Notes: generated from the sequence alone by a model not told the origin. A DNA stretch of 64,000 nt from UBA2421 sp002343075 (GCA_937982565.1 CALJLN010000006.1:1-64000); one strand, 5' to 3'; shown: positions 18,251 to 28,686, numbered from the stretch's first letter. Program-made: numbers and translations.

Positions 18251-18413
18251 TGGTTTTAGATCGATTCAGCTTCTCCAACGGGTCAGACCTCAAGTGCGCC
18301 ACTATGCACCCGTCCGTGTCGGCGCTCCCGCAGAGCGGGTCTTGGGCCTTGTTGTCTCGCTTCAGCTACTCACCAGCATCGAACCGTTGCATCCCTCGCC
18401 GCCCTCTGCGGCT

Positions 18414-19640
18414 TCATTTCGAGTCGATTGCTCTTCGAGACCGCCCGCCGAGCGCAAATACAACGAACGCGAGGGAGAAAGTCTGGGGTTCCGGGACCGT
18501 TACTGTCCATACGGCGGGCGCGATTCTCCACGACAATGTTGCACTGCCAGCAATAAGATACGAATCGCCTGCCCGCGAGATCGCAACCGCGGAGGAACCT
18601 GTATAGCCGCTGGAAGGGAGCACTTTATCCAGATTGATGACGGTCTGACCATCGTCCAGCCAAAGTAGCGCGTGTCGACGCGAATCACTCGTGAAGCCGT
18701 AACCTACGATGATGTCACCAAGCACGTCCGTGGCTTCTCCGAAAATGAACGAGTCATCCGGATATTGCAGTCGTTCAGCACGTTCCTCATCGAGGTGCCA
18801 GAGCACAGGTTGGCGATCACATGTCTCACTATATCTCGCGAACCCGACCGCCAACCCATCATCCGTCGAAAGCGCGGTCGACTCGTCCGCGTCTTCAGGA
18901 TGCAGATTCTGAAAGCTACTCGAACTTCCGCTCCACACAGCCGCAAATTTAGTCTCTCCCTCAGCTACATACCCAACTTGGTTGGTGCCATCCGTATCGA
19001 TGATCATGCTTTCAGAGAAGTCGGCCGGATGGACGTCAACGTACGTCTCGGCCGATCCCCGCCAGATCGCTGCGCGCGGGGTCAAAGCCGGGCTACGCGT
19101 GGTGGGTTCACGGATCGCGGACTGTACGCTTACAAACCCGCCTGAAGGTCGGTCCTTACTTGAGGTGCGAATGTCGAACAACTGGAACGCGGTCGCTGAA
19201 CCCACAAACCCGCCTTGCTCCTCGTCAGTAGCGGCCAGAACGACCGCCTTGGGCATGCCTTGCGGGTTGAGTTGCACCACTTCCCGATCTTCCCCGACCC
19301 ACAGCGTCGCCACGGTTGATTCGCCATCCACCGATGCCACATATCCGGCGACATAGTTTTCCGTTGTGGCTCTCGCTTCGCCGACATGCAACTCTGGAAT
19401 TGGCAAGAACTCGACATCATCCGACGAAAAGTTGGTCCATATCGCCGGGTGGTGCCACAAAACGCCCGACCTGTTGTCTGGATTTGCCGCGGAGCCAACG
19501 GTATTGCGAGAGCTGATGGAGTATGGCGTGCGATAGCGCCCGGTCGTCAATACATCAGCAGTAATCTGCACCTGCCCCGCCGCCGGCGAGACCGCACCCA
19601 CCATCACGGCGGCGGCCCAGGCGATTCGGAGCTTTTTCAT
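18414..19640 (-). CDS. PEP-CTERM-anchored secreted protein with repeated WD-like (HAF-type) motifs
   Basis: From the MKKLRIAW start the protein has 408 residues: a signal peptide (MKKLRIAWAAAVMVGAVSPAAG), a body of repeats, and a C-terminal sorting signal (VPEP at 382-385, short hydrophobic stretch, then GRSRRAIDSK). That tripartite tail is the PEP-CTERM signal recognised by exosortase. Body repeats have a hydrophobic-W core followed by a short hairpin: ATLWVG (111-116), AAIWRG (190-195), AAVWSG (233-238), PVLWHL, ALLWLD and PAVWTV, a pattern like HAF-family extracellular repeats and beta-propeller blades. An upstream ATG at 19679 has AAAAGGG ahead of it and may be the true start. It is a probable client of the exosortase at 2712. 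Confidence 0.82.
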   Translation of the reverse strand: MKKLRIAWAAAVMVGAVSPAAGQVQITADVLTTGRYRTPYSISSRNTVGSAANPDNRSGVLWHHPAIWTNFSSDDVEFLPIPELHVGEARATTENYVAGYVASVDGESTVATLWVGEDREVVQLNPQGMPKAVVLAATDEEQGGFVGSATAFQLFDIRTSSKDRPSGGFVSVQSAIREPTTRSPALTPRAAIWRGSAETYVDVHPADFSESMIIDTDGTNQVGYVAEGETKFAAVWSGSSSSFQNLHPEDADESTALSTDDGLAVGFARYSETCDRQPVLWHLDEERAERLQYPDDSFIFGEATDVLGDIIVGYGFTSDSRRHALLWLDDGQTVINLDKVLPSSGYTGSSAVAISRAGDSYLIAGSATLSWRIAPAVWTVTVPEPQTFSLAFVVFALGGRSRRAIDSK

Positions 19641-19774
19641 CCTCGACTGGTTCTCGGTTTGATCGATCGCGATTGGCATGGGCATCCCTTTTGGCTGACC
19701 AACTACGAAGTTGCTATCGACAGCCCACAACTGGTTCAATCAGCAAATCACCGGCCGCGCGATTTCCGGACCTC

Positions 19775-19833
19775 CGTAGCATCGGTTTTCAACCGATTCT
19801 TCGACTTGAGTCGTGACGGGTTGGAAACTCCCG
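19775..19833. repeat. Double-hairpin palindromic element, copy 1 (upstream of lpd)
   Basis: After CGTAGC there is a hairpin ATCGGTT-TTC-AACCGAT (19781-19797), a spacer containing CGACT-TG-AGTCG, then CGGGTT-GGA-AACTCCCG (19817-19833). The layout matches a second copy at 52496-52557. The left stem differs in sequence but stays paired, which suggests the fold is conserved. It lies in the divergent region between the PEP-CTERM gene and lpd, 26 bases before the lpd start. Confidence 0.65.
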
Positions 19834-19848
19834 CAGCGCGCATACAAT
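19821..19848 (+). promoter_or_regulatory. Candidate lpd promoter overlapping the palindromic element
   Basis: TTGGAA (19821-19826) and TACAAT (19843-19848) are separated by 16 bases, a fair sigma-70-type arrangement. The -35 box lies inside the right hairpin of the palindromic element. The expected transcription start is only about 5 bases before the lpd ATG, so the mRNA would be almost leaderless. Confidence 0.4.
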
Positions 19849-19859
19849 CCCCCATCCCT

Positions 19860-21278
19860 ATGAACGACTTTGATTTGATCGTTATCGGTGCCGGTCCTGG
19901 CGGGTATGTGGCGGCCATTCGTGCAGCGCAGCTTGGCATGAAAGTCGGCTGCGTCGAGCGCGAGTACCTCGGCGGGACTTGTCTGAATGTCGGGTGCATT
20001 CCTTCCAAGGCGCTGCTCGATTCGTCGGAGCGATATCACTCGATCAGGCATCAGGTCGCCCGACATGGCATTGAAGTCGGTGAGGTGAAGCTCAACCTTG
20101 CGGCCATGATGAAGCGCAAAGCCGACGTCGTGAAACAACTCACCGGCGGGGTTGGGTTTCTGTTTAAGAAGAACAAGATCGAGCACCTCGTCGGTCATGG
20201 CGCGATCGTCGGCGCAGGAAAGGTGTCCGTCACCGCCGCTGACGGCAAGACGCGCACTGTGTCGACCAAGCACATCCTCATCGCCACGGGGAGCGCGCCA
20301 AGCCAGATCCCATCGCTCCCTTTTGACCAGAAGCACATTCTCAGCAGCACCGAGGGAATCGCCATCGACCAACTGCCCAGGAAGCTGATCGTCGTCGGCG
20401 CGGGTTACATCGGCGTCGAACTTGGCAGCGTCTGGGCACGGCTGGGGAGTGACGTCCTCGTGCTGGAGTATATGGACGGCGTGCTGCCGCCGAGCGATCG
20501 CGAGTGTGCTAATGCGCTGCAGAAATCATTGGAAAAGCAGGGACTGAAGTTTAAGTTCCGCACGACCGCGGAGAAGGCGGAGATCGTCAATGGGAAAGTG
20601 CGTGTCCACTGGAAAACACGCTCCGCCGCCGAGGCCGCTTCTGCCATCGCCGAGCAGGGTGTGGAGGAAGTCGATAAGGTCCTGGTGTCGGTCGGCCGTA
20701 GACCGGTAACCGACGGGCTGGGATTGGACCGCGTGGGAATCAAGGTGGACGCAAGAGGGTACATTCCGGTTGACAAGCACTTCAAAGCGGCCGAGGGCAT
20801 CTATGCAATCGGCGATGTGATCGGCGGGATCATGCTGGCGCACAAAGCAGAGGAAGAAGGCGTTGCGTGCGCCGAATTGCTCGCGGGCAAGCCGGGGCAT
20901 GTGAATTATAGTTGCTGCCCCGCAGTCGTTTACACGCACCCGGAGTTGGCAAGCGTCGGGCTGACCGAGGAGGAGTGCAAGGCAAAATCGCTGGACGTGA
21001 AGATCGGCAAATTTCTCATGGCTGCGAATGGCCGGGCGAAGGGAATGGACGAGACCGAAGGCTTCGTGAAAGTCATCGCCGACGCGCGCACCGATCGCCT
21101 GCTGGGTGTCCATATTCTCAGTGCCCACGCCAGCGACATGATCCACGAGTGCGTCGCAGTGATGGAGTATCACGGCTCTGCGGAGGACATCGCCCGGGGA
21201 TTCCACGCGCATCCCACCCTCCCGGAGGCCGTCAAAGAAGCTGCGCTGGCGGTCGACAAACGGGCAATCCACTCGTAG
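19860..21278 (+). CDS. lpdA: Dihydrolipoyl dehydrogenase (E3 / L-protein)
   Basis: The 472-residue flavoenzyme reoxidises dihydrolipoamide using NAD+. It has the FAD-binding GAGPGGYVAAIRAAQLG (10-26), the redox disulfide Cys41/Cys46 in GGTCLNVGCIPSK, the NAD-binding GAGYIGVELGSVWARLG, the second FAD motif GIYAIGDVIGGIMLAHKAEEEG and the active-site His451-Glu456 in HPTLPEAVKEAA. The frame is open upstream, but ATG 19860 is where family proteins begin. It probably serves both the 2-oxoglutarate dehydrogenase complex (sucA, sucB nearby) and the glycine cleavage system at 51-56 kb. It is separated from sucB by threonine aldolase and the opposed PEP-CTERM gene. Confidence 0.95.
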   Translation: MNDFDLIVIGAGPGGYVAAIRAAQLGMKVGCVEREYLGGTCLNVGCIPSKALLDSSERYHSIRHQVARHGIEVGEVKLNLAAMMKRKADVVKQLTGGVGFLFKKNKIEHLVGHGAIVGAGKVSVTAADGKTRTVSTKHILIATGSAPSQIPSLPFDQKHILSSTEGIAIDQLPRKLIVVGAGYIGVELGSVWARLGSDVLVLEYMDGVLPPSDRECANALQKSLEKQGLKFKFRTTAEKAEIVNGKVRVHWKTRSAAEAASAIAEQGVEEVDKVLVSVGRRPVTDGLGLDRVGIKVDARGYIPVDKHFKAAEGIYAIGDVIGGIMLAHKAEEEGVACAELLAGKPGHVNYSCCPAVVYTHPELASVGLTEEECKAKSLDVKIGKFLMAANGRAKGMDETEGFVKVIADARTDRLLGVHILSAHASDMIHECVAVMEYHGSAEDIARGFHAHPTLPEAVKEAALAVDKRAIHS

Positions 21279-21476
21279 CCGCCGGTGCCAGACCTTGCGC
21301 CCAGATCGCGCAACTTCATTGCAAATAAGTAGTTATATCGCGGTCCGCCGCGCCGATTTTGCTTCCAATGTGAAGCGGCTTTCGGGTATACTTCTTATGC
21401 TCGGCGGACTGCCGATGCATTTCAATTGTCCCGGCAGCACCCTGCCGGCCGTGATCACTCGAATCTGGAGAAAATC

Positions 21477-24400
21477 GTGACCCACCGCCCCATCCGTCGC
21501 ACCACGCATCGGAACCCCCTGACTGCCAGTTCATTGGAACGCTTGCTGGACCTGCTCGAACCAAGGCGCCTCTTCGCCGTCGGTGGCTTCGACGCCGCTG
21601 AAGCGGATGCTGGCAATATCGACTTTTCGACAGTTTCCACCGCATCAGCGCTCATCGCCGACACCTCGGCGACGGAAATGACCGATTGCGACGAAGTTGG
21701 CGGAAAAGTGCCGTGCCCCTGCTGCGGCGGAAACTTCCACGGCAGCCTGACCGCGGCAAGCATTGATAGCGAGCAAAGTGCCGTCGCGGCGAAATCCACG
21801 ATTCATCGAGCCGACAAGATCTGGACCGGCCTCGACGCACAGCCTCGCACCACCGCGGACACGAAGCTGGGCTTCTCCGCCAATGCGTTTGAGGCGTTTT
21901 CCCTCGACACCTCCCGGCTGGCCACCAAGCTTGCCACTGCGACACCCGAAAACCTGTCGATCGGCATCGGGCAGTCGGATCGGCTGCTCGAAATCTCCGT
22001 GCCGACGCCTGAGGGCACGCTTGCCCGGTTCAACATTGTCGAATCGTCGATCATGGCTCCCGAGCTGCAGGCAGCATTCCCCGACATCCGCACATACGCG
22101 GGTTACGGTGTGGATGACCCCAGCGCATACATCCGGCTCGACTTCACTCCCCGCGGTTTCCACGCGCAAGTGTTGTCGCCGGGGGCGACGTTTTATGTCG
22201 ATCCATACTTTGACGCCAGCCGGACAACCTACGCCAGCTACTACCGGCGAGATGCGTTCTCCACGAGTGATTTTGTTTGCCAGCTTGACCATGATCACGC
22301 GCACGACCTGGCGCGTGCCGGAACACCGGAGATTTCTGATCTCAATGACAACCCGAATGTCGTCGAAACCACCAGCGGATCGCAATTGCGCACCTACCGC
22401 ACTGCGGTTGCGGCCACGGCCGAATTCACGGCCCTTGCCGGCGGCACCGTCTCCGCGGGGCAGGCGGCGATTGTCACCGCGATCAACCGCGTAACCGGGA
22501 TCTACGAGACCGAGCTTTCAATTCGCCTGCAACTCGTCGCGAACAACCAGAACCTTGTCTTCACAGACACCAACACCGACGGCTACACCAATAGCAGCCT
22601 CAGCGCAATGCTGACGCAGAACCAGACCAAGATCGACACAGTGATCGGGTCGGCGAATTACGACGTGGGCCACATCTTCTCCACCAGCCCCGACGGCGGG
22701 CTGGCGGGGCTGGGCGTGGTCGGCGTGAACGGTAGCAAAGCCCGCGGCGGAACGGGAACCAACTCGCTGGATGATATCTTCTATGTGGACTACGTCGCAC
22801 ATGAAATCGGCCACCAGTTTGGGGGCAACCATAACTTCAACACATCGTCCGTGGGAGGAAATCGGAACGCCTCGACCGCCTACGAGCGGGGGAGCGGAAG
22901 CACGATCATGGCGTACGCCGGCATCACCGGGTCCAATAGCGACCTTCAGACTAATTCTGACCCATACTTCGGCTGGATTAGTGCTCAGGAAATCATCAAT
23001 CGCTCTGACAACGTTATTCCCGGGGTCGGCACGCGCACGGCAACCGGCAACAGCGTGCCCACAGTCAACGGCGGCGCTGATTTCACCATCCCGGCGCAAA
23101 CCCCCTTCGCCCTCACCGCGGTCGGGTCGGATGGTAATGGCGATACGCTCACCTATAGCTGGGAGCAGGCCAACCTTGGTGCCGCGCAACTGCTCAACGC
23201 CGGCGACAACGGGGCCAGTCCGCTCTTCCGAGCGTATAGCCCGACGACCAGCCCAACCCGAACATTCCCTCGTCTTCAATCGGTTCTTGCGGGAAGCAGC
23301 ACGACCGCGGCACCGTTTGGCGGGTCGGCTGAGCTGTTGCCCACAACCAACCGTAACCTCAGCTTCCGAGTGACCGCGCGCGACAACCGCGCCGGCGGCG
23401 GCGGGCTGAACACCGACGATGTTTCGCTCACCGTCGTCAACACCGGGGCAGCTTTCAGCGTAACCAGCTTTAACACAGCCACGACTTTTACCGGCGGGAC
23501 TTTGCAGACGGTCACATGGAACGTCGCCGGGACCACTGGCAGCGGCATTAACACCGCCAATGTCATGATCAGCCTCAGCACCAACGGCGGCAACACCTTT
23601 ACCCAGGTGCTCGCCGCCTCCACTCCAAACGACGGATCTGAAAGCGTCACCATCCCCAACGTTGCCAGCACGCAAGTGCGCATCAAGGTTGAAGCTGTTG
23701 GAAATATCTTCTTTGATATCAACAACGCCAACCTCACCATCAATGCGGCCACCACCCCCGCACCCGGCACACCCGACCTGGATGCAGTCAGCGACACAGG
23801 TATCAGCAGTACCGACAACATCACCCGGCTGAACAACAGCAACGCATCCAATGTGCTGAGCTTTACGGTTCCCAACACAATCGCAGGCGCAACCGTCGAG
23901 ATCCTGGCCAATGGCGTCGCCGTCGGCTCGGCTGTTGCGACCGGGACGACAACGACGGTTGTCACCAACGGCACATCGCTGATCAACAACGGCAGCCGCA
24001 ACTTTACCTCGCGACAGACACAGCCGAGCCTGCCGGCATCGGCGCAGTCGAGCGCGTTGCCGGTTCTTATCGATTTCACAGCACCGATCGGCGGCGAAAT
24101 CACGTTTGATCGGCTCGTCGGCCCGCATCAAGTTAAGGTCGTCTTCTCCGAGGATGTTGCTGGCAGCCTGACTGGGAGCGACCTCGCCCTGACCAACACC
24201 GCCCCCGGCGGAAGCAATGGCACGCCGGCCGTCTCCTACAACGCCGGCACCAACACCGCGACGTTCACATTCCCCATTCCGGCGGGTGGATTGCTTGCCG
24301 ACGGCAACTACAGCGCCTTCATCAGCCGGTTTAATGTCACCGATGTGGCGGGTAACAACCCGGCCACGAGCATGAACGGGCTGTTCCGGTTCCTGCGAGG

Positions 24401-24686
24401 CGATGCCAACGGCGATGGCGATGTCGATCTCGACGACTTCACCACGCTCGCCGCCAACTTCGGCCAGTCGCCCCGTAACTTTGCGCAGGCCGATTTTAAC
24501 TACTCCAACAATGTCGACCTCGACGATTTCACCGCGCTGGCGTCCAACTTCGGCGTGACGCTTCCCCCGCTGGAAGCATCCCTCCCGCGGCTTGCTGGCG
24601 CGTTCAGCCAGGTGACCATCGGCACGAGGACGATCGACCTCGCCGACGACCTGCTGCGCGATACGAAGTCAGACGAGATCGTTTGA
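21477..24686 (+). CDS. Secreted metzincin-type zinc metalloprotease with dockerin-like C-terminus
   Basis: From GTG 21477 (preceded by GGAG with 6-base spacing) the protein has 1069 residues. An N-terminal LERLLDLLEPRRLFA (about 20-34) is the planctomycete export-associated motif. A propeptide-like region is followed by a reprolysin-like catalytic domain: HEIGHQFGGNH (442-452, HExxHxxGxxH zinc site) and the Met-turn IMAYAGI (Met478). A beta-sandwich (NTATTFTGGTLQTVTWNVAGT...), an Ig-like segment and a SbsA-type region (APIGGEITFDRLVGPHQVKVVFSEDV) follow. The end (974-1024) holds two dockerin-like calcium loops, DANGDGDVDLDDFTTLAANFG and NYSNNVDLDDFTALASNFG. It is probably exported and displayed or incorporated in a surface complex; substrates are unknown. 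Confidence 0.88.
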   Translation: MTHRPIRRTTHRNPLTASSLERLLDLLEPRRLFAVGGFDAAEADAGNIDFSTVSTASALIADTSATEMTDCDEVGGKVPCPCCGGNFHGSLTAASIDSEQSAVAAKSTIHRADKIWTGLDAQPRTTADTKLGFSANAFEAFSLDTSRLATKLATATPENLSIGIGQSDRLLEISVPTPEGTLARFNIVESSIMAPELQAAFPDIRTYAGYGVDDPSAYIRLDFTPRGFHAQVLSPGATFYVDPYFDASRTTYASYYRRDAFSTSDFVCQLDHDHAHDLARAGTPEISDLNDNPNVVETTSGSQLRTYRTAVAATAEFTALAGGTVSAGQAAIVTAINRVTGIYETELSIRLQLVANNQNLVFTDTNTDGYTNSSLSAMLTQNQTKIDTVIGSANYDVGHIFSTSPDGGLAGLGVVGVNGSKARGGTGTNSLDDIFYVDYVAHEIGHQFGGNHNFNTSSVGGNRNASTAYERGSGSTIMAYAGITGSNSDLQTNSDPYFGWISAQEIINRSDNVIPGVGTRTATGNSVPTVNGGADFTIPAQTPFALTAVGSDGNGDTLTYSWEQANLGAAQLLNAGDNGASPLFRAYSPTTSPTRTFPRLQSVLAGSSTTAAPFGGSAELLPTTNRNLSFRVTARDNRAGGGGLNTDDVSLTVVNTGAAFSVTSFNTATTFTGGTLQTVTWNVAGTTGSGINTANVMISLSTNGGNTFTQVLAASTPNDGSESVTIPNVASTQVRIKVEAVGNIFFDINNANLTINAATTPAPGTPDLDAVSDTGISSTDNITRLNNSNASNVLSFTVPNTIAGATVEILANGVAVGSAVATGTTTTVVTNGTSLINNGSRNFTSRQTQPSLPASAQSSALPVLIDFTAPIGGEITFDRLVGPHQVKVVFSEDVAGSLTGSDLALTNTAPGGSNGTPAVSYNAGTNTATFTFPIPAGGLLADGNYSAFISRFNVTDVAGNNPATSMNGLFRFLRGDANGDGDVDLDDFTTLAANFGQSPRNFAQADFNYSNNVDLDDFTALASNFGVTLPPLEASLPRLAGAFSQVTIGTRTIDLADDLLRDTKSDEIV

Positions 24687-24740
24687 CCTTGGCTTTGATT
24701 GGGCTTTATTGAAGCTTTGTAGATCGCCGAAATCGAAACA

Positions 24741-24776
24741 TTGACTGAGCCGGGTCGCCTTACAGGCTTACCCGGC

Positions 24777-24789
<13 letters not shown>
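24741..24789. terminator. Bidirectional rho-independent terminator between the protease gene and copA
   Basis: A perfect 15-bp stem (TTGACTGAGCCGGGT at 24741-24755 with ACCCGGCTCAGTCAA at 24770-24784) is flanked by TTTTTG on the plus side and a short T-run read from the minus side. It serves convergent genes. The copA stop codon (24777-24779) lies inside the stem, so the 3' arm is partly coding. Confidence 0.9.
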
Positions 24790-27080
<2,291 letters not shown>

Positions 27081-27083
27081 GGC

Positions 27084-27302
27084 TTACTTGGAATCGATCG
27101 GGGGATAGCCTGCATCGACCAGGGCATCATGAATCTGGTTAACAGAGACCGTTGCGGCATCAAACTCCACATGCACCTTGTGCGCCGCGGGATCCACTTC
27201 GATCTTACTGATGCCAGCGTTGCGGCTAAGCGCCTCGCGGACTCGGCCGGCGCACTTCTGGCAGTGAATGTCGGGTGAAACAAATTCTGCAGTGGTTGCC
27301 AT
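27084..27302 (-). CDS. copZ: Copper chaperone-like heavy-metal-associated protein
   Basis: This 72-residue single HMA domain has a metal site HCQKC (Cys14, Cys17) and the beta-alpha-beta pattern SKIEVDPAAHKVHVEFDAATVSVNQIHDALVDAGY. Such proteins carry Cu(I) to the ATPase. The usual motif is MxCxxC; here it is IHCQKC with His before the first Cys, a variant seen in some chaperones. Between csoR (12 bases upstream) and copA (3 bases downstream), it is almost certainly cotranscribed with both. Confidence 0.85.
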   Translation of the reverse strand: MATTAEFVSPDIHCQKCAGRVREALSRNAGISKIEVDPAAHKVHVEFDAATVSVNQIHDALVDAGYPPIDSK

Positions 27303-27314
27303 ACCGATCCTCAG

Positions 27315-27605
27315 CTATCGAATGAAACGTGAAAGTGATGTCTTGAGTTCTTCAACAAGTTCGTCCGTCGACCGGCTGCGCGTCTCGGGGTGCGCTGAGT
27401 TTCCAGTGTGATCGACGACACAATGCGCGATATGCCGGGTGAGCAGCTCGACCCCGAGCGAGTCCAACGCCGACCGAACCGCGGCCACTTGCGTGAGGAC
27501 GTCCACACAATAACGATCCTCATCGACCATTTTCTGCAGCCCGGCGATCTGTCCCGCGATGCGATTCAACCGGTTTTGTATCTTAGAATTGTTCTCGCGG
27601 TCCAT
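27315..27605 (-). CDS. csoR: CsoR-family copper-sensing repressor
   Basis: The 96-residue all-helical regulator begins with KIQNRLNRIAGQIAGLQKMVDEDRYC. Cys33, His58 and Cys62 have the same spacing as the Cu(I)-binding Cys-His-Cys of CsoR (25 and 4 residues), which separates it from FrmR and RcnR relatives. Apo-protein should bind the palindrome at 27617-27632 and leave it on Cu(I) binding. It is the first gene of the csoR-copZ-copA operon, so it probably regulates itself. A -10-like TATAGA (27614-27619, minus strand) is only 8 bases from the ATG, so the transcript may be nearly leaderless. Confidence 0.92.
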   Translation of the reverse strand: MDRENNSKIQNRLNRIAGQIAGLQKMVDEDRYCVDVLTQVAAVRSALDSLGVELLTRHIAHCVVDHTGNSAHPETRSRSTDELVEELKTSLSRFIR

Positions 27606-27616
27606 CGCAGGATTCT

Positions 27617-27632
27617 ATACCCTATGGGGTAT
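27617..27632. promoter_or_regulatory. Probable CsoR operator upstream of csoR-copZ-copA
   Basis: ATACCC-TATG-GGGTAT is a near-perfect palindrome with the T-A-C-C-C...G-G-G-T-A arms of known CsoR sites. It overlaps the candidate -10 box of the operon (TATAGA on the minus strand), an ideal position for repression. A TTGACG at 27643-27648 (minus strand) may provide the -35. Confidence 0.8.
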
Positions 27633-27648
27633 TTTTCCATCGCGTCAA

Positions 27649-27673
27649 AAAGCCCATGGAACGCATGGGCTTT
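27649..27673 (-). terminator. Terminator after the YHS-like gene
   Basis: A 10-bp stem (AAAGCCCATG at 27649-27658, CATGGGCTTT at 27664-27673, 5-base loop) is followed by a T-run when read on the minus strand. It lies 7 bases after the stop of the gene at 27680 and separates it from the csoR operator. Confidence 0.8.
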
Positions 27674-27679
27674 ATGGGC

Positions 27680-27961
27680 TCACTTGATTGTCTTCATGTA
27701 TTTTTCAGGGTCTTTCTTAAACTCGTCGATGCAGTCGGCGCAACAGAACGCAACTGTTTTTTCCTTATAGACATAGGTTACTTCAGGATCGATCTCGTGT
27801 TCCTGCATCACGCCGCAAAACTTGTTGATCGGTGCATCCGCCTTCTGCGTGCTCGGCGGGTCTTTTGGCGGATCCTTTTTTGGCTCGCCGGCGATCGAGT
27901 ATCCCAATATCCCGCCCGCAGCGACAATCGCAAACACAATGCTAATCACAGATTTTTTCAT
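27680..27961 (-). CDS. Secreted YHS/TRASH-like small metal-binding protein
   Basis: The start at 27961 is set by AGGAG with 6-base spacing. The 93-residue product has a signal peptide or anchor (MKKSVISIVFAIVAAGGILGYSIAG), a Lys/Pro linker (EPKKDPPKDPP) and a domain with Cys residues in FCGVM...VAFCCADCIDEFKKDPEKYM. The C...CC..C pattern and FKKDPEKY ending are those of YHS/TRASH domains, which bind metals. The position next to the copper operon suggests metal handling outside the cytoplasm, but a terminator separates it from the CsoR site, so coregulation is unproven. Confidence 0.72.
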   Translation of the reverse strand: MKKSVISIVFAIVAAGGILGYSIAGEPKKDPPKDPPSTQKADAPINKFCGVMQEHEIDPEVTYVYKEKTVAFCCADCIDEFKKDPEKYMKTIK

Positions 27962-28032
27962 GGTCATCTCCTGATAAACCTGACACTTGAACCGCAATCC
28001 TCAGTCACTCACACCGCGACTCCAACTGCAAC

Positions 28033-28293
28033 TCATTTGGTGTAATATTGCGCGTTTTTCTCAACAAACTCGTTCCACTCGGCCGGCAGATCATCCTTCG
28101 GAAAGATCGCCTTGACCGGACACTCGTCAACGCACAGCCCGCAGTCGATGCACACGTCCGGGTCGATGAATAGCTGTCGGACGCTCGAAAATTCGGCCGA
28201 TTCTTTCGTCGGATGAATGCAATCGACCGGACAAACCGTGACACACGAACCGTCTTTCACGTCGATACAGGGCTGGGCAATGATATGCGGCAT
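28033..28293 (-). CDS. 7Fe-type ferredoxin
   Basis: The 86-residue protein begins MPHIIAQPC and has the pattern C-x7-C-x3-CP (PCIDVKDGSCVTVCPVDCI) then CIDCGLCVDECP. The missing second Cys in the first motif is characteristic of ferredoxins with one [3Fe-4S] and one [4Fe-4S] cluster (FdxA/FdI type). It probably shuttles electrons in the cytoplasm; the partner is not encoded nearby. GAGGAG lies 11 bases before ATG 28293, which is why the GTG four codons upstream is rejected. A promoter is visible at 28326-28353. Confidence 0.9.
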   Translation of the reverse strand: MPHIIAQPCIDVKDGSCVTVCPVDCIHPTKESAEFSSVRQLFIDPDVCIDCGLCVDECPVKAIFPKDDLPAEWNEFVEKNAQYYTK

Positions 28294-28325
28294 GGAACGA
28301 AACACTCCTCAACAAAACCGACTGT

Positions 28326-28353
28326 AGTATAGGGTAACCCGGCAGATCATCAA
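28326..28353 (-). promoter_or_regulatory. Promoter of the ferredoxin gene
   Basis: On the minus strand TTGATG (28348-28353) and TATACT (28326-28331) are separated by 16 bases. The expected start near 28319 gives a leader of about 25 bases including the GAGGAG ribosome site. The -35 box overlaps the stop codon of the neighbouring gene. Confidence 0.65.
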
Positions 28354-28676
28354 CGCTTTGGCTTCAGACGGAGATCGCAGTCATCGGGCAACGCGGCAAG
28401 TCTATCCTTGGCTTTCGGGCGGACCAACTTGAAGAATTGCTCGCAACGATCCTTCCCGTAGATGGGTAACACCACACGACCGCGTTTCTCAAAAGTTGAT
28501 CCGCACCGGATATTGCTGCCCAGAAGGTGCCTCGCCGCCCGCGCAGCCGTGCTCGCATCGTCGAACGGCACACGCACCTCCCAGCCTGATCGGACACCCT
28601 CCCGCCGGTGATCCATTTTCACGCGGACGTATCCGCTTTGTTCGTAGTTCTCACGAATGATGTCAATAATCTTCAT
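28350..28676 (-). CDS. Conserved-looking small basic protein of unknown function
   Basis: This 108-residue protein is of no family I recognise. It starts MKIIDIIRENYEQSGYVRVKM and is rich in Arg and Lys, with a stretch GWEVRVPFDDASTAARAARHLLG that could be an alpha/beta fold and two Cys (RCGS, DRCEQF). No signal peptide or membrane segment is seen. AGGAG lies 8 bases before its ATG, one of the better ribosome sites in the window. It lies 10 bases downstream of gpmI on the same strand and is probably cotranscribed. Confidence 0.7.
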   Translation of the reverse strand: MKIIDIIRENYEQSGYVRVKMDHRREGVRSGWEVRVPFDDASTAARAARHLLGSNIRCGSTFEKRGRVVLPIYGKDRCEQFFKLVRPKAKDRLAALPDDCDLRLKPKR

Positions 28677-28686
28677 GTAATCGCTC

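Noticed and set aside
19386..19859. 158-codon N-terminal extension of lpd
   Set aside because: It crosses the opposed PEP-CTERM gene; the Lpd fold begins at 19860.
22518..24131. 537-codon open frame on the minus strand inside the protease gene
   Set aside because: Composition is that of an antisense shadow of repetitive, high-GC coding sequence; no start context or recognisable domain, and the plus-strand product has clear catalytic motifs.
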